From: JBKDZL01 sp047971145
GTDB taxonomy: Bacteria > Bacillota_I > Bacilli_A > Erysipelotrichales > Erysipelotrichaceae
Direction of reading: 5' to 3'
Length of the DNA: 22,807 nucleotides
NCBI GenBank assembly: GCA_047971145.1
Contig: JBKDZL010000043.1
Location: 1 to 22,807 of the forward strand
Shown here: positions 16,433 through 22,807 of the stretch, in pieces
How the letters are laid out: each line of letters begins with the position of its first letter
Numbering within the stretch: the stretch's first letter is position 1
Position numbers and translations under genes: made by a program
The notes under the pieces: model-generated
Told to the model about the DNA's origin: nothing
The model's input: only the letters and a program-made list of their open reading frames with translations
Database searches by the model: none

Positions 16433-16698
16433 GTAAAATAAAGTATAATAGTAATTTAGATTTAATAAAATATGTTAGTAAAGATATCGATGTAATAGTA
16501 GAATATCAAGGTGTTGCTAGACGTCTGATGATTAGAAACAATAAATTATGTTTATCTATAGAAGATAAGATCGATTATGTAGCTTTCGATAGTTTAGAGC
16601 AATGTTTAAAAAATTTTTATTGGAATGGTATTAGATTTAAAGATTTGCTTGATAAATTAGAGTTGATAAGTTTGCAGAAAAAAGATGTTAGCAGCTAA
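16429..16698 (+). CDS. Hypothetical protein, 89 residues
   Basis: An unrecognised small gene. It overlaps the previous gene by 4 bases (ATGA) and has a good AGAGGTGA site 8 bases upstream, which supports real translation. The protein is mixed alpha/beta and soluble, with a predicted beta hairpin (DVIVEYQGVARRLMIRNNKL) followed by a helical region (DSLEQCLKNFYWNG). Pairing with the 124-residue protein in the same overlapping unit suggests the two act together, perhaps as partner subunits, but nothing in the sequence names a function. Confidence 0.72.
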   Translation: MSKIKYNSNLDLIKYVSKDIDVIVEYQGVARRLMIRNNKLCLSIEDKIDYVAFDSLEQCLKNFYWNGIRFKDLLDKLELISLQKKDVSS

Positions 16699-16706
16699 GT
16701 AAAAGA

Positions 16707-16735
16707 TTGAAAGATTAGGAATTTTATTATAAAAT
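16707..16735 (+). promoter_or_regulatory. Promoter of the bactofilin gene
   Basis: TTGAAA (16707-16712) and TAAAAT (16730-16735) are 17 bases apart, each matching five of six consensus bases. Initiation near 16742 would give a short leader holding the GGAGG site at 16757-16761. The bactofilin and the giant gene behind it can therefore form a unit separate from the formimidoyltransferase group. Confidence 0.6.
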
Positions 16736-16766
16736 AAAGTATTATGACACTTTGTGGGAGGAAGAC

Positions 16767-17288
16767 ATGGAAGCACAAAATTATCAAAAGAAAAATGAGG
16801 AAGTAGTAATTACAAGTAACACTGTAATTAATGGTGGAGTTACTAGTGAGAGTGATATTTATATCTTTGGAGAAGTAAAGGGTGAAGTCAAAACTAGTAA
16901 GGGTATTTTTGTAAGTGGTAGAGTCGAGGGTAACATTGTTGGTGCCAGCTTTTCTTTATTAAGTGGTAATGTTACTGGTAATGTTGAAGTAAGTGATAGT
17001 GCTACCTTAGCAGAAAAAACAGTTTTAGTTGGTGATATTGTTGCTGGTGAGTTAACCTTGGCAGGTACAATACAAGGTAATTTAGATATTAATAAATTAG
17101 CAACTTTAGATGTTAGTGCGGTTTGTGATGGAGATATTACTGCCTCTTTAATTAATATTAAAACAGGAGCTAAATTAAATGGTAGTATCACAATTTTTGA
17201 TGATAGTTCAGAAATTGCAGTAAGTAAAAAAAATACTAACAATAAAGACACCAACAAAGATACTAGTAAAAAAGAAGTTAGTAAATAA
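16767..17288 (+). CDS. Bactofilin (polymer-forming cytoskeletal protein, DUF583)
   Basis: Bactofilins assemble without nucleotide into filaments that scaffold envelope or cell-shape functions. The 173-residue protein has a short polar N-terminal tail (1-15) and a right-handed beta-helix core (about 16-145). The core is built from short repeating turns with the expected glycine and hydrophobic pattern, for example ITSNTVINGGVTSESDIYIF and GEVKGEVKTSKGIFVSGRVE. A lysine/asparagine/threonine-rich C-terminal tail (about 150-173) follows. The ATG at 16767 has GGAGG 5 bases upstream; a TTG at 16752 would lie before that site and is unlikely. No membrane segment is present. The next gene follows after 18 bases in the same reading frame, so the two are almost surely co-transcribed. 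Confidence 0.92.
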   Translation: MEAQNYQKKNEEVVITSNTVINGGVTSESDIYIFGEVKGEVKTSKGIFVSGRVEGNIVGASFSLLSGNVTGNVEVSDSATLAEKTVLVGDIVAGELTLAGTIQGNLDINKLATLDVSAVCDGDITASLINIKTGAKLNGSITIFDDSSEIAVSKKNTNNKDTNKDTSKKEVSK

Positions 17289-17306
17289 GAAATTGAGATT
17301 AGGTGG

Positions 17307-20300
17307 ATGAAAAAAAACCAACATAAACGACAAATAAAAATAATTAGCACTAGCACAAATAGTGTTGATTTCCAATTTGATAGTAAAAAATTATTGACTA
17401 AAATTAGCTCAATAATTTTAACTAAGGAAAAAAAGAAATATTCAGCTCAAAAATTTGAAGTAATCTCTGATAATGTTCTCAGGGCTTCTTTTTCGAATTT
17501 AACTAATGGTGAATATTTAGCACTTGTTAAAATTGGCAAAGAAGAGGTTGAGCTTGTTGTAAATGTTGTGACCCCACAACTTAATCTTAAAGTTTTACAA
17601 AATAATTTTGGTGATTTAGAAATCATTTCCTTGGCTGATAAATTTCCTACTTTAGAGAGTGTTAGCTTAGCTAATGCTGAATATCAAAAATCATTATTAA
17701 TTGAAGCTTTTCCTGATATCATAATCAGAGATAAAAAAATAATTATCCCTCATTATTTATTAATATTAAGTATGGCTTTACCTATTGGTGATTATCAGTT
17801 GAAATTACAATTCTCTTGTCAAGTTATTACTACTGATTTTAAGATGATAAAAGGGGCAATAGTTAATGATCAAGAAGTTATAATTAAGCAAGTTGATGCT
17901 TTTAGTATTAGTTGCGCTAATCAGAAATGGCTCAATAATATCTATGAAATAGCTTTTTATAATCGCCAACAAATTTTAGTTGATCTGGCAATTAGTAGCT
18001 TTAGTGTGGTTGATGATGCCCTGATTATTAATCATCAAGAGTTCACAGATCTTTTTAAGGATTTGGTGGATGCCGAGTATTATTTGATAATTAAATCTCG
18101 AGGTTTTGTTGATTATACTAGTGATTATTTTTTAATTAAGTGCGGTAGAGAGTTGGCAAGCTATAGTGATGTAGATTATACTTTTATTAATGATAATTTA
18201 GCGATTAGTTGTAGTGATAAACAATGGTTACATAGCTGTTTCGGTTTAAATATCTTTGATTTGGATCAGCAATTAGTATTTAGTTTTGATTGGCTGCAAC
18301 AAAGTGAACAAGTTACTATTTCTCAACAAAGTATTCTTATTAAACAAGAAGTTTTTAGTCATTTGAGTAATGATGTTTATTTAATAGAATTACTAAATTA
18401 TCAAAAACAACAAAATTACTTTATCAAAAAAGAATTGATTTTAGATATTGCGAAAGTGGATTATTACAGTGTGTTTTTTAAAAAAGAAAATAGTGATTTA
18501 GTGATTAATAGTGATGATTTAGTGTGGTTGAAGAACATTAAAAAAGTGACTTTAGCACCAACTGAATTTTCAGAAATTGCTGTAGATTTTAATTTCAATA
18601 ATGATAGCATTGTGATTAGTGATACTGAGTTAGCTAATAAAATAATTAGTGAGCAAGTTTACAAATTATTAATTTATGCTGATGGTTATCAAGTTTATCA
18701 AAAATCTGATTGGAATTTTAATCAACATTTGAAGTTGCTGAGTGGAAATTTTACTCTAACAATTGACTCAGATGAAGAGAATAATTTATTTTTATTGAGT
18801 GATGATGCAGATATTATTGAAGGGCTAGTTAAAATTCAATTTATTAAAAATAATGATATTAATGAAATAGTTATTAAAAAAGAGGTGGGTTGTGAATTTT
18901 TAGTTGATGGTTATAAGTTTAGTGCTAATTATTTATATAACTATAATATTGTAGCTGGTAGCTATAAAATTCTTTTATATGTTGATGGTTATCAAGCTTA
19001 TCATTTTCCTAGTAAGGTTAAAGTCGGAAGTAATTTAAAAAGTTTTTCTGCCGAAGCTGGAGTTTATCAAGATAATCAAAGGCACTTAGTAATTGAGTGT
19101 AATAATACTGATTGGTTTGAGCAATTAGCATTATTAGAGTTGAGTATTGATCATTTCGGTTATCATGAACAGATCCGTATTTCTTTAAAAGACCCTAATG
19201 AAGGTATTGTTTTTACTCATAATAAATTAACTTTGAGTTTTGCTTTATTGAGTGAACATTTGGCTGCATTAGCTTCTGATTATTATCCAATTAGATTAAT
19301 TTCTAACAATGGTAGAGTTTTGCATCAGGGAGCGGTTTGGTTAAGTAGTAATATTGATGTTTTATTGCCAGCTCCATTTTTATTAAGTGTGAAAATTGAT
19401 ACTAATGGTGATTTGATTTTAACAAGTGCTAAAACAGGTTATTTACACAATGTTGAAAAAATGATTGTAATCAATACGGAATATCGTGGTAGTGTTACTT
19501 TTATTGATCTGAAGAAAATAAAGGTAGATGTTAGCGCAACTACTCTTAGCATTGCCCAGTCTGAGCTGACTTCTTGTGGTATTGGCTATGGCGATATCAA
19601 TGTAATTATTTGTGCTTTTAGTTTTGAGGATACTATTGTCAGAGGTAAGAGTTTTTACAGCAATAGAATTATTTGGGATTATGTTAATATTACACAAAAT
19701 AATGATGGTTCTTTAGTTATTACTAGCGAAAATAGCGATTGGTTAAATAAAGTAACAAGTATAAAGTTTGAAGATTTAACTAAAGTAGATGGTTATTATT
19801 TAGGAGAGCTAACTACTCAAGATTTGCTCTTTAAAGATAATAGTATCGTCATTGATAGAATTAATTTAAAAAAATTAATTTATAGTAATAGTAATATCAG
19901 TATCACTATTAAAGCTCAAAATTATTTAAGTAAAAGTTTAGTTTGGCATTTTAGTACTAATGTTTTTAATAATGAAGAAAAATTACAATTTAAGCAGCTA
20001 GTTGATGGCTCTTTAATGGTTAATAATATCGCTTTTTTAATTAATGATTTAGAAAAGTTAGTCTTTGAGCCGATTCATCAAGATTACTATCTTGTCGAGG
20101 ATTATTATATTAAATCACAAGAAGTTAATAATGGTAGTTTAAATATTGATGGTAAAGAGTTACTTGAAACCACAGGAATTAAAGAGGGTTTATATAAAGT
20201 GAAATTAATCTCAGCTGCAGCTAATGAGATAGTAAGTGATAATTTATTACTGATTCATAAGGGCAGTGATAAAGGATTTTTAGTGGATATTAGTATAGAG

Positions 20301-22807
20301 CGCTATCCTAATAATTTAGAGGTAATTGAAGGTTTAGATGTTGATTTTAGTGGTTTAGAGTTGATGGCAAATTACTCTGATGGCAGTAGTGAGAAAATCT
20401 CTGATTATAGTTATACTATTACTCCAAGAAATCAAGAAAGATTAAAGGTTACACTACATTATTACCATCAAAATATTAGTTTTGAAGTTAAAGTACTACC
20501 AAAGAGTCTTAGTTATCTAACAATTCAGGCTCTGCCTAATAAGCTTGTCTATCAATTACAAGATTCTTTTGATAGTAGTGGCTTAGTAGTGCTGGCTCAC
20601 TATGATAATAATACGGTCTTAGAGCTTTTAGACTATAATTTAACTGGATATACTAATACATTAGGTACTAAAGAAATTTATGTTGAATACCTAAGTAGAG
20701 TAGTTAGTTTTAATGTAAAAGTTATTTCTCGGCAGTTAGTAGAGTTAGCCATTGTTAGTCCTGTTGTCAAAAAGGAATATTTGGAGAATGAAGAGTTGGA
20801 TTTATTGGGCTTAAAAGTCTTGGCTAAGTATGCTAATGATACAGAAGAATTAATTGAAGATTATTTGGTGACAGGTTATGATGGTGCCCCAGGTTTAAAA
20901 AATATTAATGTCGTCTATGGCAGCTTAAAAACTAGCTTTGAAGTCGAAGTTCGAGCAAAAAAACTAGTTAGTATTAAGGCAAGTCTTAGTAATGGTGCAA
21001 TTACACTAATTGAAAATCAAGAATTTGATCGTAAAGCTATTGAAGTAATGGCTTATTTTGACAATGATACCAAAATGGAAGTTACAGATTATCTAATTTC
21101 CGGCTATGATTATCAAGTAGGTAATAAATCTTTAGAAATATCATATTTAAATGAAATTGATTATATTAATGTGGAGATTGTTAAGCGTAGCTTAGTTAAA
21201 ATTAAAATATTGCATTACCCTACTAAGTTACAATATGTGCAAAATGAGAATCTAGATACCTCTGGCTTAGAGCTATTGGCAATTTATAATAATGACACTC
21301 AAGAAATTGTGAGTGATTATCAAGTATATGCAGATATGAATTATCCTGGTGATATTCCTGTTAAGGTACGTTATGGTAGTAAGTTTGAAGTTTACTACAT
21401 TAATATTGAGCCCAAGGCAATTGCCAAATTAACAATTGATCATATGCCTGATAAGCATGTCTATATTGAGGGTGAAGAGTTTATTGCCAATGGTTTAAAA
21501 GTTAAAGCCATTTACAACGATCAAACTAGTGTTGATATTTTTGATTATTCTATAAAAGGTTTTGATAATCAAGCTGGACTTAAAAATATGCGAGTAGAGT
21601 ATTTGAATTTTAGTGAAAATTTTCAAGTAGAAGTATTAGAAAAAAGTATTATCAGTTTTAAAATAACCAGGCTACCTTACAAGTTACAATATGAAGAATA
21701 TGAAGAATTTTCGGATTTGGGCTTACAACTTACAATCTACTACAACAACAATACTAGTGAATTAGTCAGCTATGATCATATTAGTGATTTTAAAAATGAA
21801 GTGGGCAACCAAGAGATTTTTGTTCGTTATTTAAACTTTACTACCAGTTTTAATATTAGTGTAATCAAGAAATCTATTAAATCATTAAAACTGGAAAAAT
21901 TACCTAGTAAATTAACTTATTTTGAAAATGAAAATCTTGATTTGACTGGCTTAGAACTTCGAGCTTATTATCGAAATAATTACTATGAAATCATTACTGA
22001 TTATAATGTTAAAGGTTATACTGGACAAGCAGGCAGTAATACAATATTTTTGGAATATCAAGATAAAATAGCTATTTTTAAGGTTGAAGTACTTATGAAA
22101 TCCGTTGTTAGTATTGCGGTAACTCTTAGCAAAGATTTTAAGGAATTGATTGAAGGACAAGCTTTAGAACATGAGAATTTAATTGTCATCGCTAAATATG
22201 ATAATGGTGATCAAAATAGAGTTTATAATTATAAAATCAGTGGTTTTGATAGCAGTGCCGGTAACAAGATTATTAAAGTTCATTATGATAATTTTGTTGA
22301 GCGTCTTAGTATCAAGGTTAAAGAAAAAGAATTAATCGACTTAGAAATTATTAGTTATCCAATTAAAAGAATTTACTTAGAAGGTGAAGCTTTAGAATTA
22401 AAAGGTTTAGTAGTGCAGGGGCGCTATTCTAATGATCAAACTATTATTATTCATGACTATCAAGTTTCAGCTTTAACATCTGAGTTGGCTGAACAATTAG
22501 TTAATGTTAAATACTTGAATTTAACTGTTGGCTTTAAAATTTTAGTGGTGGCAAAAAAAGTCTCTGGCATTAGTATTGCCAAACTTCCGGAAAAATTGGA
22601 ATATTTAGAACAAGAAGAGTTTAACCCACTAGGCATGGTAGTACTAGCTGATTTTAATAATGATACTAGTATGGAAGTTTTGGATTATAGTATTACAGGA
22701 TTTGACTATACTGAGGGTATCAAAAATATTTTAGTTACATATCATGGCTTTAAAGCTAGCTTTAGAGTCGATGTTAAAGCTAAAGAAATGGTTGCTTTAA
22801 AAATAAT
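17307..22807 (+). CDS. Giant repeat protein: HID/DUF1533-like repeats then Big_3-type Ig-like repeats, 3' end outside window
   Basis: An uninterrupted frame of 1833 codons that is still open at the window edge. Residues 1-15 are basic (MKKNQHKRQIK) and no hydrophobic signal peptide follows. Residues about 13-985 contain roughly ten units of about 100 residues built on the theme 'L-x-I-x-S-x(4)-W-L ... Y-x-I-x-I-x-A-x-G-Y', resembling the hemoglobin-interacting/DUF1533 family. From residue 990 onward there are eleven complete Ig-like units of the Big_3 type (LPxKLxYxExExLDxxGL, AxYxNxT, DYxVxGY, FxVxV) and the start of a twelfth. All cysteines I see (nine or so) are in the first half. The ATG is odd: AGGTGG directly abuts it, leaving no spacing, and it is followed by eight As. 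The bactofilin TAA lies upstream in the same frame, so there is no room for a longer N-terminus. Function unknown; a surface adhesin or an internal scaffold are both possible. Confidence 0.88.
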   Translation, partial: MKKNQHKRQIKIISTSTNSVDFQFDSKKLLTKISSIILTKEKKKYSAQKFEVISDNVLRASFSNLTNGEYLALVKIGKEEVELVVNVVTPQLNLKVLQNNFGDLEIISLADKFPTLESVSLANAEYQKSLLIEAFPDIIIRDKKIIIPHYLLILSMALPIGDYQLKLQFSCQVITTDFKMIKGAIVNDQEVIIKQVDAFSISCANQKWLNNIYEIAFYNRQQILVDLAISSFSVVDDALIINHQEFTDLFKDLVDAEYYLIIKSRGFVDYTSDYFLIKCGRELASYSDVDYTFINDNLAISCSDKQWLHSCFGLNIFDLDQQLVFSFDWLQQSEQVTISQQSILIKQEVFSHLSNDVYLIELLNYQKQQNYFIKKELILDIAKVDYYSVFFKKENSDLVINSDDLVWLKNIKKVTLAPTEFSEIAVDFNFNNDSIVISDTELANKIISEQVYKLLIYADGYQVYQKSDWNFNQHLKLLSGNFTLTIDSDEENNLFLLSDDADIIEGLVKIQFIKNNDINEIVIKKEVGCEFLVDGYKFSANYLYNYNIVAGSYKILLYVDGYQAYHFPSKVKVGSNLKSFSAEAGVYQDNQRHLVIECNNTDWFEQLALLELSIDHFGYHEQIRISLKDPNEGIVFTHNKLTLSFALLSEHLAALASDYYPIRLISNNGRVLHQGAVWLSSNIDVLLPAPFLLSVKIDTNGDLILTSAKTGYLHNVEKMIVINTEYRGSVTFIDLKKIKVDVSATTLSIAQSELTSCGIGYGDINVIICAFSFEDTIVRGKSFYSNRIIWDYVNITQNNDGSLVITSENSDWLNKVTSIKFEDLTKVDGYYLGELTTQDLLFKDNSIVIDRINLKKLIYSNSNISITIKAQNYLSKSLVWHFSTNVFNNEEKLQFKQLVDGSLMVNNIAFLINDLEKLVFEPIHQDYYLVEDYYIKSQEVNNGSLNIDGKELLETTGIKEGLYKVKLISAAANEIVSDNLLLIHKGSDKGFLVDISIERYPNNLEVIEGLDVDFSGLELMANYSDGSSEKISDYSYTITPRNQERLKVTLHYYHQNISFEVKVLPKSLSYLTIQALPNKLVYQLQDSFDSSGLVVLAHYDNNTVLELLDYNLTGYTNTLGTKEIYVEYLSRVVSFNVKVISRQLVELAIVSPVVKKEYLENEELDLLGLKVLAKYANDTEELIEDYLVTGYDGAPGLKNINVVYGSLKTSFEVEVRAKKLVSIKASLSNGAITLIENQEFDRKAIEVMAYFDNDTKMEVTDYLISGYDYQVGNKSLEISYLNEIDYINVEIVKRSLVKIKILHYPTKLQYVQNENLDTSGLELLAIYNNDTQEIVSDYQVYADMNYPGDIPVKVRYGSKFEVYYINIEPKAIAKLTIDHMPDKHVYIEGEEFIANGLKVKAIYNDQTSVDIFDYSIKGFDNQAGLKNMRVEYLNFSENFQVEVLEKSIISFKITRLPYKLQYEEYEEFSDLGLQLTIYYNNNTSELVSYDHISDFKNEVGNQEIFVRYLNFTTSFNISVIKKSIKSLKLEKLPSKLTYFENENLDLTGLELRAYYRNNYYEIITDYNVKGYTGQAGSNTIFLEYQDKIAIFKVEVLMKSVVSIAVTLSKDFKELIEGQALEHENLIVIAKYDNGDQNRVYNYKISGFDSSAGNKIIKVHYDNFVERLSIKVKEKELIDLEIISYPIKRIYLEGEALELKGLVVQGRYSNDQTIIIHDYQVSALTSELAEQLVNVKYLNLTVGFKILVVAKKVSGISIAKLPEKLEYLEQEEFNPLGMVVLADFNNDTSMEVLDYSITGFDYTEGIKNILVTYHGFKASFRVDVKAKEMVALKI
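17343..20270 (+). repeat. Tandem HID/DUF1533-like protein repeats (about ten units of ~100 codons)
   Basis: The Trp position of the theme 'L-x-I-x-S-x(4)-W' (or its equivalent) falls at 17643, 17928, 18225, 18525, 18813, 19113, 19440, 19740 and 20040, that is 285, 297, 300, 288, 300, 327, 300 and 300 bases apart. A more divergent, shorter first unit lies before 17643. Clear examples are NLAISCSDKQWL, DLVINSDDLVWL, HLVIECNNTDWF and SLVITSENSDWL. The units are diverged at DNA level. The family name is by pattern memory, not by a search. Confidence 0.65.
20274..22807 (+). repeat. Tandem Big_3-type Ig-like repeats with an exact 228-base period
   Basis: Taking the basic residue that precedes each unit's first strand as an anchor, the codons lie at 20502, 20730, 20958, 21186, 21414, 21642, 21870, 22098, 22326, 22554 and 22782. 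Every interval is exactly 228 bases. The first unit aligns in the same register from 20274, although it has no basic residue there. Sequence within units is well diverged. The array is cut by the window edge, so the total number is unknown. Confidence 0.88.

Noticed and set aside
17286..17306. Bactofilin and giant protein as one gene split by a nonsense mutation
   Set aside because: The bactofilin ends in its usual polar tail, the giant has its own ATG, and the family is normally a free-standing short protein; a split gene cannot be excluded but is not the simplest reading.
16859..17356. A 165-residue minus-strand open frame opposite the bactofilin gene
   Set aside because: It mirrors the codon pattern of the bactofilin, has low-complexity Leu/Ser/Thr composition, and has no ribosome-binding site on its strand; it is a shadow frame.
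20274..22807. The regular 228-base spacing as a CRISPR array or DNA satellite
   Set aside because: The period is a protein repeat in a continuous reading frame; no DNA repeat of 20-40 bases recurs exactly.

Overview
The window reads as a chromosomal segment of a low-GC Gram-positive bacterium (Bacillota). The DNA is visibly AT-rich, TTA, AAT and GAT codons dominate, UGA works as a stop, Shine-Dalgarno sites of the AGGAGG type precede most genes, and EzrA, a YlyB-type RluD, YitT and the order ezrA - cysteine desulfurase - thiI are all hallmarks of this phylum. An Erysipelotrichia-like or related deep lineage would fit, but the sequence alone does not settle this. No rRNA, tRNA, CRISPR array, transposase or phage gene was seen.

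Layout. (1) Positions 1-253: the 5' part of a probable MarR-type regulator on the minus strand, with a near-consensus promoter and a small palindromic operator. It diverges from the lspA promoter. (2) 254-9604: a tightly packed plus-strand housekeeping run of lspA, rluD-family pseudouridine synthase, rhomboid protease, dCMP deaminase, YitT-family membrane protein, ezrA, cysteine desulfurase, thiI and ffh. Most junctions overlap or lie within 10 bases; the one real gap (80 bases) is before ezrA. The run covers lipoprotein processing, RNA modification, cell division and protein targeting. (3) 9605-14133: a sugar-utilisation cassette of PTS EIIC (cellobiose/Lac family), GH3 beta-glycosidase and AraC regulator, closed by a clear hairpin terminator. 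(4) 14135-15058: corA on the minus strand, convergent with the araC gene. (5) 15102-16698: a glutamate formimidoyltransferase domain gene followed by two small unrecognised genes.

(6) 16767-22807: a bactofilin gene with its own promoter. After an 18-base gap, in the same reading frame, comes an open gene of at least 1833 codons that runs off the window. This giant protein has about nine or ten ~100-residue repeats resembling the hemoglobin-interacting/DUF1533 domain, then at least eleven Ig-like (Big_3-type) repeats whose period is exactly 228 bases (76 codons) throughout. It has no visible signal peptide, although such architectures normally belong to cell-surface proteins. This bactofilin-giant pair is the most unusual part of the window.

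Other points of interest are two probably leaderless genes (lspA and the formimidoyltransferase), a replaced arginine in the Ffh GTPase motif, and a PTS permease paired with a glycosidase class that usually acts on unphosphorylated sugars.
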